A stretch of DNA of 17,708 nt, from the NCBI GenBank assembly GCA_002428225.1, contig DIUD01000015.1, positions 1 through 17,708 of the forward strand, given 5' to 3'. A program made the position numbers and the translations under genes. This stretch comes from Roseovarius sp. UBA6167 (GTDB taxonomy: Bacteria; Pseudomonadota; Alphaproteobacteria; Rhodobacterales; Rhodobacteraceae). The notes under the pieces are model-generated. The model was given only the letters and a program-made list of their open reading frames with translations, was not told the origin of the DNA and did not search any database. Shown here in pieces: positions 7,081 through 14,131 of this stretch. Position 1 is the stretch's first letter; every line of letters begins with the position of its first letter.

Positions 7081-7096
7081 GGAGGAGATGCAATTG
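7081..7096 (+). promoter_or_regulatory. fdhD: Ribosome site that favours a TTG start for fdhD
   Basis: GGAGGAG at 7081-7087 touches ATG 7088 with no spacing, but lies six bases before the in-frame TTG 7094, the normal distance. The Shine-Dalgarno position therefore favours TTG as the start, although ATG 7088 would change the protein by only two residues. A more distant TTG at 7025 has no ribosome site and overlaps azlC. Confidence 0.5.
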
Positions 7097-7978
7097 GCCG
7101 ACGAGAGTGACCTGACGGGCTATCTGATCGCACCCGACCCGTCGGCAAAGCGGTTGACGCGCGCGGTGGAGGGGACGGACCATGACGGGCGGCGCACAAC
7201 GATCCGGGTGGTGGAGGAGCGCCCGCTGACGATCTTTCTCAACGCGCAGGAGATCGTCACCGCCATGACCATCGGCGATTACCCGGGCTATCTCGCGCTC
7301 GGTTTTCTGCGCAATCAGGGGATGCTCGCCTCTGGTGAGAGGGTGCTGGGCGTCGATTACGACGAAGAGCTTGAGACGGTCGTGGTGCGCACCGACGGGC
7401 GGACCAGCTACGAGGAGAAGCTGAAGAAGAAGACCCGCACCAGCGGTTGCGCCGTGGGCACGGTATTCGGCGACATGATGGAGGGGCTGGAGGGGGTCAC
7501 GCTGCCCGCGCTCGAGGTGCGGACGTCGCAGCTTTATGCGCTTGCGCATCGCATCAACCGCACGCCCTCGCTCTATCTCGAGGCGGGCGCGATTCACGGC
7601 ACGGTGCTTTGTCAGGGCGCGCGCGCGCTGGTTTATATGGAGGATGTTGGCCGTCACAACGCGGTGGACAAGATCGCGGGCTGGATGCTCAGTGAGGGGG
7701 TCGCGGCGGGCGACAAGCTGCTTTATACCACCGGTCGGCTCACGTCGGAGATGGTGATCAAGACGGTGATGATGGGTATTCCGGTGCTCGCCTCGCGCTC
7801 GGGTTTTACCGCCTGGGGGGTGGAGATCGCGCAAGCCGTGGGGTTGACGCTGATCGGGCGGCTGCGCGGGCGCCGGTTCGTCTGCCTGAGCGGCGAGGAG
7901 CGCCTTGTGCGCGACGCCGACCCCGAGAGCGTGGGCGAGGAGGATAGAAAAAATCGCCGAAAGGGGGCCGGTGAATGA
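7094..7978 (+). CDS. fdhD: FdhD, formate dehydrogenase sulfurtransferase
   Basis: FdhD carries sulfur from the cysteine desulfurase to the molybdenum cofactor, giving the terminal Mo=S ligand needed by formate dehydrogenases. The ~294-aa product shows the family's VVEERPLTIFLN, PGYLALGFLRNQGM, HGTVLC, VYMEDVGRHNAVDKIAGWML, YTTGRLTSEMV and SRSGFTAWGVEIA. The sulfur-handling loop reads TSGCAVGT, with one Cys (about residue 119) where the E. coli protein has a CxxC pair; the second Cys is Gly here. The gene heads an operon with mobA, mobB and moeA and overlaps the next gene by ATGA. It diverges from azlC. No formate dehydrogenase structural gene is in the window. Start choice is discussed at the ribosome site; ATG 7088 is the alternative. 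Confidence 0.95.
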   Translation: MADESDLTGYLIAPDPSAKRLTRAVEGTDHDGRRTTIRVVEERPLTIFLNAQEIVTAMTIGDYPGYLALGFLRNQGMLASGERVLGVDYDEELETVVVRTDGRTSYEEKLKKKTRTSGCAVGTVFGDMMEGLEGVTLPALEVRTSQLYALAHRINRTPSLYLEAGAIHGTVLCQGARALVYMEDVGRHNAVDKIAGWMLSEGVAAGDKLLYTTGRLTSEMVIKTVMMGIPVLASRSGFTAWGVEIAQAVGLTLIGRLRGRRFVCLSGEERLVRDADPESVGEEDRKNRRKGAGE

Positions 7979-8229
7979 GCGAGGCGTTTCAACCGGCGAA
8001 GGATGATGATGTGGATGAGATCGTGGCGCCGCTCCGGGACGGCGCGGGGATGTTGCGCCCCTGGAACCGACCGCGTGACGATATCGCCGCGATCCGCGCC
8101 AATCCGAAATCGGCGGTGCTCTCGTTCTGCGGCCGGCTCGGTTATCGGGAGAGCGCCGTTACCGTAATGCAGAAATGGCTCGATCCCGAGATGGAGAGGG
8201 CGTTCTCGGAGAATCCGGATGCCTACTGA
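7975..8229 (+). CDS. Unknown 84-aa protein inside the Moco operon
   Basis: I do not recognise this family. The protein is soluble, acidic at the N-terminus (KDDDVDEIV) and mixed afterwards, with GMLRPWNRPRDDI (25-37), SAVLSFCGRLGYRESAV (46-62), and MQKWLDPEMERAFSE near the end. There is one Cys (52), no metal-binding cluster, no signal and no membrane helix. It starts in the ATGA overlap with fdhD and its end overlaps mobA by 11 bases, so it is translated from the same message in a fixed position between a sulfurtransferase and a nucleotidyltransferase. That position, and the good frame without stops, argue for a real gene with a role in Moco delivery or formate dehydrogenase maturation; the role is inference. 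The KWLDPEM stretch faintly recalls formate dehydrogenase delta subunits, but the rest does not match. Confidence 0.8.
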   Translation: MSEAFQPAKDDDVDEIVAPLRDGAGMLRPWNRPRDDIAAIRANPKSAVLSFCGRLGYRESAVTVMQKWLDPEMERAFSENPDAY

Positions 8230-8857
8230 TGTTCCTGGGGTGATCCTCGCGGGCGGGCAGGCCATGCGGATGGGGGGCGGCGACAAGGGGCTGCTGGTGC
8301 TTGGGGATGGGGTGATCCTCGATCACGTCATCGCGCGGCTTGCGCCGCAGGTGGGGGCGCTTGCGCTCAATGCCAATGGCGATCCCGCGCGGTTTGCCCG
8401 TTTCGGCCTGCCGGTGCTGGCCGATCCGCTGCCGGGTCATGGCGGGCCGCTGGTGGGGGTGCTGGCGGGGCTCGACTGGGCCGCCGGCAAGGGGGCCGAC
8501 CGGGTCGTGAGCGTCGCCGCCGACACGCCGTTTTTCCCCCGCGACCTGGTGGCGCGCCTGCAAGCGGCGGCGGAGGGGATGGCGCATCCGCTTGTCCTTG
8601 CCGCCACGCCGCGCGGGGCAGAGAAGACGAAATCCATGAGCCGGGGCGGGCATGTGCGCCATCCGACCTTAGGCCTCTGGCCTGTCGCGCTGCGCCACGA
8701 TCTGCGCGCGGCGCTTGAGGGAGGCTTGCGCAAGGTCGTGCTCTGGACCGAGGCGCATGGCGGGCGCGAGGCGCTGTTCGAGGAGGCGGATGCGTTTTTC
8801 AACGTCAACACGCCCGCGGATCTGGCCTGCGCGCAGCGGCGGGCGGCGGGCGCATGA
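8219..8857 (+). CDS. mobA: MobA, molybdenum cofactor guanylyltransferase
   Basis: MobA joins GMP from GTP to Mo-molybdopterin, giving the bis-MGD cofactor used by DMSO-reductase-type enzymes such as formate dehydrogenase. The 212-aa product has the nucleotide-binding loop LAGGQAMRMGGGDKGLL (10-26), DPLPGHGGPLVGVLAGL (69-85), the metal-binding AADTPF (100-105), RHPTLGLWPV, and FFNVNTPADLA at the C-terminus, all in the order expected of the GT-A fold. A short insertion (ATPRGAEKTKSMSRGG) precedes RHPTLGLW. ATG 8219 is supported by GGAG at 8208-8211. The start lies inside the end of the 84-aa gene and the stop overlaps mobB by ATGA. Confidence 0.96.
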   Translation: MPTDVPGVILAGGQAMRMGGGDKGLLVLGDGVILDHVIARLAPQVGALALNANGDPARFARFGLPVLADPLPGHGGPLVGVLAGLDWAAGKGADRVVSVAADTPFFPRDLVARLQAAAEGMAHPLVLAATPRGAEKTKSMSRGGHVRHPTLGLWPVALRHDLRAALEGGLRKVVLWTEAHGGREALFEEADAFFNVNTPADLACAQRRAAGA

Positions 8858-9345
8858 GGCTCTATGGTGTGACCGGCTGGAAGAATGCGGGAAAGACCGG
8901 GCTGATGGAGCGGCTGGTGGCGCAGATGACCGGGCGCGGTCTGCAGGTCTCGACCGTCAAGCACGCGCATCACAGCTTTGACGTGGATCAGCCGGGGCGC
9001 GACAGTTACCGGCACCGCGCGGCGGGGGCGGGCGAGGTGCTGCTTGCCTCACGGCACCGGGTGGCGCTCATGCGCGAATTGCGGGGGCAGGCCGAGCCGT
9101 CGCTCGCCGAGCTTCTGGCCATGCTCGCGCCTTGCGATCTGGTGCTGGTCGAGGGCTACAAGCGCGACCGCCACCCCAAGGTGGAGGTGTTCCGCGCCGA
9201 GACCGGCACTGCGCTCATCGCGCCGGGCGATGCCACCATCCGCGCGGTGGCAAGCGATGTGCCGCTCGATCTGGACCGGCCGGTGTTCGATCTGAACGAT
9301 ACCGCCGCGATTGCCGATTTCATATTGGGAGAGGTGGGGCTGTGA
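8854..9345 (+). CDS. mobB: MobB, molybdopterin-guanine dinucleotide biosynthesis adapter
   Basis: MobB is a small P-loop GTP-binding protein that assists MobA in attaching GMP to the molybdenum cofactor. The 163-aa product starts MRLYGVTGWKNAGKTGLME with the Walker A motif GWKNAGKT at 8-15, followed by TVKHAHHSFDVDQPGRDSY, which is typical of the family, and DLVLVEGYKRDRHPKVEVFR, containing the Walker B-like strand and the conserved VEG(Y/F)K. It is not required for growth in E. coli but increases MGD formation. It overlaps mobA by ATGA (8854-8857) and the downstream fusion gene by GTGA (9342-9345), so stoichiometric translation is likely. Confidence 0.96.
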   Translation: MRLYGVTGWKNAGKTGLMERLVAQMTGRGLQVSTVKHAHHSFDVDQPGRDSYRHRAAGAGEVLLASRHRVALMRELRGQAEPSLAELLAMLAPCDLVLVEGYKRDRHPKVEVFRAETGTALIAPGDATIRAVASDVPLDLDRPVFDLNDTAAIADFILGEVGL

Positions 9346-11465
9346 CGGGGTTCGATTCTGTCCTGGTGGTGGATTGGTCGGCGGCAAGCAAGCGCGCGCC
9401 TCAAAAACCCTCCAGGGATGCCATCTGGATGGGGTTTGTCAGGGATGGTGCGCCGCAGGAGCCGATCTATTGCCGCGACCGTATCAATGCAGAGGCGCGT
9501 ATCGCCGCAATATTCGAGCAGGAAATGCAGGCAGGGCGACGCTTGCTCGCCGCCTTCGATTTTCCCTTTGGCTATCCGCGCGGCTTTGCGCGGCGGATCA
9601 CCGGATCGGACGATCCCCTGGTGCTATGGGACTGGCTTGCCGCGCGGATAAAGGATGCTGAGAGCGGTGCGAATAATCGCTTCGATGTCGCCGAGGCGAT
9701 GAACGCGGCCTTTGACGGCCCCGGCCTGCTCTGGGGCAAGACGCATCGGGACCGCTGGCCGGGTATTCCCCATGACAAGAAGGCTATCGCGTTTGACGAG
9801 GTGCCCGAGAAGCGAACCTGCGATCGCATCGCGCGCACGTCGAGCAGTTGCTTTCAGCTTTGCTACAATCCCACGGTTGGCAGCCAGGTGCTGATGGGAT
9901 TGCCGATGCTGTCGCGCCTGCGGCGGATGGCCGGGGTTGCCGTGTGGCCGTTCGAGGATTGGCAGGATGCGCGTATCGTGCTGGCTGAAATCTGGCCGGG
10001 TGTTATCAACCGGACCGTCAAGCGCGCCGAAGCGGCCGGGGGTATTCGCGATGCCCATCAGGTGCGTCTTCTGGCGCGGGCGCTGTCGCGCCTGCCTGCG
10101 TCCCACCTCCATGGAATGATGACAGACCTGCCGCCCGAGGCAGCAGAGGAAGCCTGGGTGCTGGGTGCCGGACATGAAGAGGCATTGATGGCCGCCTGTG
10201 CCGATCCGCTCAAGCCGCCGCCGCTGCGCGATGATTGTTTTGCCCTGCCCGCGGGCGTGGACTGGACGCCGGTCGATGACGCGCTTGCCCTTCTGCGCGC
10301 GCGGCTGTCGCCGGTGGTGGGGCCGGATCGCGTGGCGCTGGGCGCGGCGGCGGGGCGGGTGCTGGCCGCGGCGATGGTGGCGAGGCGGGCCAATCCGCCA
10401 CAGGCCAACACGGCGGTGGATGGGTATGGGTTTGCCCATGCCTCGCTCGGCGCGGGCGATCAGGTGTTGCCGCTGGTCGCGGGGCGCGCGGCGGCGGGGG
10501 CGCCCTATCGCGGCACGGTGCCGCCGGGTCATGCGGTGCGGGTGCTGACCGGGGCGGCGCTGCCCGAGGGGGTGGACACCGTGATCCTGCAGGAGGATGT
10601 GACCCTCGGGCAGGGCCGCATCGCCTTTCGCGGCGGGCTCAAGCGCGGGGCCAATACCCGCCGCGCGGGCGAGGATGTGGCGGCCGGCGCGACCGTCCTG
10701 AAGGTGGGGCGCGTTCTGACGCCGGCCGATCTGGCGCTATGCGCCGCCGTGGGGCTGGCGGAGGTGCCGGTTTTCAGGCGGCTGCGCGTGGCGGTGCTCT
10801 CGACCGGCGATGAGGTGGTCGAGCCGGGCGCGCCCGCGCGCGCGGGCCAGACCTTTGACGCCAACCGGCCCATGTTGCTCGCGCTTTTGCGGCAGATGGG
10901 GCATGAGGCGGTGGATCTGGGCCGCGTGGCCGATGACCGCGCGGCGCTCGCGGCGGCGCTCGACCGGGGCGCGGGGCAGGCCGATGCGATCCTGACCTCG
11001 GGGGGCGCGTCGTCGGGTGACGAGGACCACGTTTCGGCGCTCCTGAACGCGGCGGGGGCGATGGCCGAGTGGCGCATCGCGCTCAAACCCGGTCGCCCGC
11101 TGGCGCTCGGGATGTGGGGCGGCGTACCGGTCTTTGGCCTGCCGGGCAATCCGGTGGCGGCGCTGGTCTGCGCGCTCATCTTCGCGCGCCCCGCGCTGCG
11201 GCTGCTGTCTGGCGCGGGATGGGCAGAGCCGCAGGGCTTCAACGTGCCCGCAGGCTTCGAGAAGCGCAAGAAACCCGGACGCCGCGAATATCTGCGCGCG
11301 CGCATCCGCGAGGGCCGCGCCGAGGTGTTCGGATCGGAGGGCTCGGGCCGCATCAGCGGGCTGAGCTGGGCCGAGGGGCTGGTGGAACTGGCCGATGGTG
11401 CCGCCGAGATCCGCCCCGGCGACCCGGTGCGCTATATCCCCTTCGCGAGCTTCGTCAATGGCTGA
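9342..11465 (+). CDS. moeA: Fusion: RNase-H-like (DUF429-type) domain + MoeA molybdenum insertase
   Basis: A 707-aa two-part protein. Residues ~300-707 are a full MoeA, which inserts molybdate into adenylylated molybdopterin: NTAVDGYG (356-363), VLTGAALPEGVDTVILQED (401-419), NTRRAGED (438-445), VLSTGDEVVEPG (485-496), FDANRPML (505-512), LTSGGASSGDEDHV (551-564), LKPGRP and GLPGNPVAALV. Residues 1-~295 are a separate domain: LVVDWSAAS (Asp11), LLAAFDFPFGYP (Asp73), AEIWPGVI (Glu216) and IRDAHQVRLLARAL (Asp237). This order resembles DUF429 proteins of the RNase-H fold; the assignment is mine. The start is GTG 9342, in a GTGA overlap with mobB; the same frame is open further upstream only as a shadow of mobB. 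The 5' third uses visibly more A/T-ending codons than the MoeA part. The fusion is uninterrupted, with no internal stop. Confidence 0.92.
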   Translation: MTGFDSVLVVDWSAASKRAPQKPSRDAIWMGFVRDGAPQEPIYCRDRINAEARIAAIFEQEMQAGRRLLAAFDFPFGYPRGFARRITGSDDPLVLWDWLAARIKDAESGANNRFDVAEAMNAAFDGPGLLWGKTHRDRWPGIPHDKKAIAFDEVPEKRTCDRIARTSSSCFQLCYNPTVGSQVLMGLPMLSRLRRMAGVAVWPFEDWQDARIVLAEIWPGVINRTVKRAEAAGGIRDAHQVRLLARALSRLPASHLHGMMTDLPPEAAEEAWVLGAGHEEALMAACADPLKPPPLRDDCFALPAGVDWTPVDDALALLRARLSPVVGPDRVALGAAAGRVLAAAMVARRANPPQANTAVDGYGFAHASLGAGDQVLPLVAGRAAAGAPYRGTVPPGHAVRVLTGAALPEGVDTVILQEDVTLGQGRIAFRGGLKRGANTRRAGEDVAAGATVLKVGRVLTPADLALCAAVGLAEVPVFRRLRVAVLSTGDEVVEPGAPARAGQTFDANRPMLLALLRQMGHEAVDLGRVADDRAALAAALDRGAGQADAILTSGGASSGDEDHVSALLNAAGAMAEWRIALKPGRPLALGMWGGVPVFGLPGNPVAALVCALIFARPALRLLSGAGWAEPQGFNVPAGFEKRKKPGRREYLRARIREGRAEVFGSEGSGRISGLSWAEGLVELADGAAEIRPGDPVRYIPFASFVNG

Positions 11466-11466
11466 T

Positions 11467-11486
11467 AAAAAGGGGCGCGCCGCGCC
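11467..11486 (-). terminator. Rho-independent terminator for glpR
   Basis: Read on the minus strand, GGCGC and GCGCC (11486-11482 and 11478-11474) pair around a three-base loop, followed by two C and then TTTTT (11471-11467). It lies 28 bases beyond the glpR stop, directly after the convergent moeA stop. Stem plus T-run make this a normal intrinsic terminator, although the stem is only 5 bp. Confidence 0.65.
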
Positions 11487-11494
11487 TGTGGGGA

Positions 11495-11510
11495 TGTCTG
11501 GCGCCGGACA
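11495..11510. repeat. Palindrome TGTCTGGCGCCGGACA between moeA and glpR
   Basis: A 16-bp near-perfect palindrome, with a single T/G mismatched pair in each half, lies in the 49-nt gap between the convergent genes moeA and glpR. It has no T-tract on either side. It could form a stem on both transcripts or bind a dimeric protein. With the neighbouring terminator stem it takes up most of the gap. Confidence 0.4.
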
Positions 11511-11514
11511 GCGA

Positions 11515-12279
11515 CTAGGCCGTTGCCACATGCACCTTCGTGGCCCAGTTCGCGCAACGGTTCACCAGCGGCTCAGGCAGGGGCGCGTCGGTAAAGACGT
11601 GGTCCACATCGCGCAGCGAGCCGATGCGCACCGGCGCGCTGCGTTTCAGTTTCGAGTGATCGGCCACCAGCATCACCTCGCGCGAGCGCTTCAGGAGGGT
11701 CTGGCCTACCAGCACTTCCTGGATGTCGAAATCGAGCATGTCGCCGTCCTCATCGAGCGCCGAACAGCCAAGGATCGCGTGGTCGAACTTGAAATTTTCG
11801 ATGGCGCGCGCGGTCAGGTGCCCCACCAGCCCGTTATCGGAACGCCGTAGCGCGCCGCCCGCCAGCACGATTTCGCAATCGGCATTGGCCAGGAGAATGC
11901 GCGCCACGTTCATGTTGTTGGTCACCACCATCAGGTTGCGATGGTCGATGAGCGCGCGGGCCACCGCCTCGGTGGTGGTGCCGATATCGAGGAAGATCGA
12001 GCAATCCTCGGGGATGGCCGCGGCGCAGGCGCCCCCGATGGCGGTCTTGGCGGCCTCGTTGAGGCGGCGGCGCTCCTCGTAGAGGATGTTGGTCACGCCC
12101 GAGGGCAGGATCGCGCCGCCATGCACGCGCTCGAGCTTGCCTGCATTGGCCAGCTCGGTGAGGTCGCGGCGGATGGTCTGGACGGTGACGCCGAAGCGCA
12201 GGGCGAGATCCTCGACCATGACCTTGCCCTCGGCGCGGGCAATCTCGAGGATTTCGGGCTGGCGAAAGGTCTGGGACAT
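11515..12279 (-). CDS. glpR: DeoR-family repressor of glycerol genes, GlpR
   Basis: A 254-aa DeoR-type regulator. The N-terminal helix-turn-helix (about 5-57) reads RQPEILEIARAEGKVMVEDLALRFGV followed by TVQTIRRDLTEL and GKLERVHGGAI. The C-terminal sugar-phosphate sensor domain contains FLDIGTTTEAVARAL (about 95-109), VVTNNMNVA, IVLAGGALRRSDNGLVG and ILGCSALDEDGDML, and VADHSKLKRSAPVRIG, all typical of the GlpR group, in which glycerol-3-phosphate (or glycerol) releases the repressor from DNA. It diverges from glpD across a 262-nt spacer carrying GlpR-like half-sites, so it should repress glpDSTPQ and itself. No strong ribosome site precedes the ATG (upstream bases on the minus strand are ACAGGCCCGCC). 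An intrinsic terminator follows the gene. Confidence 0.95.
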   Translation of the reverse strand: MSQTFRQPEILEIARAEGKVMVEDLALRFGVTVQTIRRDLTELANAGKLERVHGGAILPSGVTNILYEERRRLNEAAKTAIGGACAAAIPEDCSIFLDIGTTTEAVARALIDHRNLMVVTNNMNVARILLANADCEIVLAGGALRRSDNGLVGHLTARAIENFKFDHAILGCSALDEDGDMLDFDIQEVLVGQTLLKRSREVMLVADHSKLKRSAPVRIGSLRDVDHVFTDAPLPEPLVNRCANWATKVHVATA

Positions 12280-12300
12280 GGCGGGCCTGTGGTGATCTCG

Positions 12301-12334
12301 TGTTCGAGTATGTTCGATTTTGCGCTGTGTGCAA
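12301..12334 (-). promoter_or_regulatory. glpR promoter with GlpR-like half-sites
   Basis: Two direct copies of TGTTCGA (12301-12307 and 12311-12317) begin 10 bases apart, one helical turn. The second is part of ATGTTCGAT, identical to the half-site of the E. coli GlpR operator as I recall it. On the minus strand TTGCAC (12334-12329) and CATACT (12312-12307), spaced by 16, make a weak promoter for glpR in which the half-sites cover the -10 box. This fits autorepression. Confidence 0.5.
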
Positions 12335-12442
12335 GCAGGCGCGCGCGATTCGGGTGATTTCCCGTCGTTTGATGTGGCACGGCCCTTGCGATCCTCGGGC
12401 GTTTCTCTCTGAACTCAAGGTTGCAAGGCCATCCAGTTGCTG

Positions 12443-12516
12443 TTTTCATGCGAAAAGGAAATAAAACGAACATTAAATCTTGACTGGGATGTGCGAAAGG
12501 TGCTTCGTTTTCTTTC
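12443..12516 (+). promoter_or_regulatory. glpD promoter and operator region
   Basis: A clear AT-rich island precedes glpD. It contains TTTTCATGCGAAAA (12443-12456, a 5-bp inverted repeat), GAAATAAAACGAA (12458-12470) and its inverted copy TTCGTTTTCTTTC (12504-12516), matching at 12 of 13 positions. The first copy runs into CGAACAT (12467-12473), the reverse half-site of the E. coli GlpR operator. TTGACT at 12480-12485 is a good -35 box; the -10 is not obvious but would fall at about 12503-12508, under the second inverted copy. The arrangement fits repression by GlpR bound on both sides of the promoter. Confidence 0.55.
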
Positions 12517-12541
12517 ACAGGATCGGGAAGGGGATCACATC

Positions 12542-14131
12542 GTGGGGCGCGCCGGGGGCGATATCGTCGATCTCTTCGTGATTGGCGGCGGCATCAACGG
12601 ATGTGGCATCGCGCGCGACGCGGCGGGGCGGGGTCTTTCCGTCATGCTCGCGGAGATGGGCGATCTGGCCTCGGCCACCTCATCGGCCTCGACCAAGCTG
12701 TTCCATGGCGGATTGCGCTACCTGGAGTATTTCGAGTTCCGCCTCGTGCGCGAGGCGCTGGTCGAGCGCGAGGTGCTGTTGCGCGCGATGCCGCATATCT
12801 CCTGGCCGATGCGGTTCGTGCTGCCCTGGCACCGCGACATGCGGTTCGAGGCCGAGACGCCGACCTCGCGGCTTTTGTCGATGCTCATGCCGTGGATGCG
12901 CGGGCGCAGGCCGGCCTGGCTGATCCGGCTGGGGCTTTTGCTTTATGACAGCATGGGCGGACGCAGGATCCTGCCCGGCACACGCGCGCTTGACCTGCGG
13001 GGCAGCCCCGAAGGCGCACCGCTGAAAGACAAGTTCACGCGCGCCTTCGAGTATTCCGATTGCTGGATCGAGGACAGCCGCCTTGTCGTGCTCAACGCGC
13101 GCGACGCCGAGGCGCGCGGCGCGGTGATCCGCACCCGCACCCGCGTGGTGAGCGCCGAGCGCGCGGGCGATGTCTGGCAGGTGACGCTCGAGGCGGGCGG
13201 CGCGCGCGAGGTGGTGCAGGCGCGCGCGCTGGTCAATGCGGCGGGGCCATGGGTGCGCGATGTGATCGGTGGCGTGCTGCGGCTCAACTCCACCGAAGGG
13301 GTGCGGCTGGTGCGCGGCAGCCATATCGTCACGCGCAAGCTGTATGACCATGGCAAATGCTATTTCTTCCAGGGTTCCGACGGGCGGATCATCTTTGCCA
13401 TCCCCTATGAGGGCGAATTTACCCTGATCGGCACGACGGATGCCGAACATGACAGCCCCGACGTGCGCCCCGAATGCACACCCGAGGAGGCGGCCTATCT
13501 GTGCCGCTTTGCCAGCGCGTATTTCAAGCGCCCGGTGACCGAGGCCGATATCGTCTGGACCTATTCCGGCGTGCGCCCGCTCTACGATGACGGGGCGAAA
13601 TCGGCGACGGCGGCGACGCGCGATTATGTGCTGTCGCTCGACGAGGGCGGCGCGCCGCTGCTCAACGTTTTCGGCGGCAAGATCACCACCTATCGGCGCC
13701 TGGCCGAGGCGGCGCTGGCGCGGCTGGGGCCGCATTTCCCGCAGGCCGGGGCGGCATGGACGGCGGGCGTGGCGCTGCCGGGGGGGGATTTCGCCGTTGA
13801 CGGGTTCGCGGCGCTGGTGGACAGTCTGGCACGGGCCTATCCGTTCCTGTCGGCGGACCATGCGCGCCGCCTGGTGCGCGCCTATGGCACGGAGGCGGCC
13901 GAGATCATGGGCGGCGCACGGACGGCCGAGGATCTTGGCCGCGATTTCGGCGCGACGCTGACCGAGGCCGAGCTGCGCTGGCAGATGCGCCGCGAATACG
14001 CGGTCGAGGCGGCGGATGTGGTCTGGCGGCGCACGCGGCTGGGGCTGCGGATGACCGAGGCCCAGATCGCCGCGCTGGACGACTGGATGCGCGCGGCGGA
14101 TGCCACCGCGGCAGGGAGGGCAAGGGCGTGA
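12542..14131 (+). CDS. glpD: Aerobic glycerol-3-phosphate dehydrogenase, GlpD
   Basis: GlpD oxidises sn-glycerol-3-phosphate to dihydroxyacetone phosphate at the inner face of the membrane, passing electrons through FAD to quinone. The product is 529 aa. The FAD-binding fold is at the N-terminus (DLFVIGGGINGCGIARDAA, about 10-28), with SSASTKLFHGGLRYLE just after it, then VNAAGPWVRD in the middle, GTTDAEH and SGVRPLYDD, and NVFGGKITTYRRLAE near 385-400, followed by the C-terminal helical cap. I chose GTG 12542 because GGGAAGGGGA lies at 12525-12534; an ATG-like start at 12437 would run through the operator and promoter. It leads the glp operon and overlaps glpS by GTGA. Regulation by GlpR is likely from the upstream half-sites. 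Confidence 0.96.
   Translation: MGRAGGDIVDLFVIGGGINGCGIARDAAGRGLSVMLAEMGDLASATSSASTKLFHGGLRYLEYFEFRLVREALVEREVLLRAMPHISWPMRFVLPWHRDMRFEAETPTSRLLSMLMPWMRGRRPAWLIRLGLLLYDSMGGRRILPGTRALDLRGSPEGAPLKDKFTRAFEYSDCWIEDSRLVVLNARDAEARGAVIRTRTRVVSAERAGDVWQVTLEAGGAREVVQARALVNAAGPWVRDVIGGVLRLNSTEGVRLVRGSHIVTRKLYDHGKCYFFQGSDGRIIFAIPYEGEFTLIGTTDAEHDSPDVRPECTPEEAAYLCRFASAYFKRPVTEADIVWTYSGVRPLYDDGAKSATAATRDYVLSLDEGGAPLLNVFGGKITTYRRLAEAALARLGPHFPQAGAAWTAGVALPGGDFAVDGFAALVDSLARAYPFLSADHARRLVRAYGTEAAEIMGGARTAEDLGRDFGATLTEAELRWQMRREYAVEAADVVWRRTRLGLRMTEAQIAALDDWMRAADATAAGRARA

Noticed and set aside
7975..8229. Formate dehydrogenase delta subunit (FdsD) for the 84-aa protein
   Set aside because: Only the KWLDPEM segment faintly resembles FdsD; the typical MANQIA-like start is missing and no formate dehydrogenase subunit genes are adjacent in the window.
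10529..11531. Open minus-strand frames opposite moeA
   Set aside because: Ser/Arg/Pro-rich shadows without motifs; the plus-strand MoeA motifs are unambiguous.
12437..12541. An ATG-like start that would add 35 residues to GlpD
   Set aside because: The extension runs through the promoter and operator motifs and lacks family similarity, while GTG 12542 has a good ribosome site.
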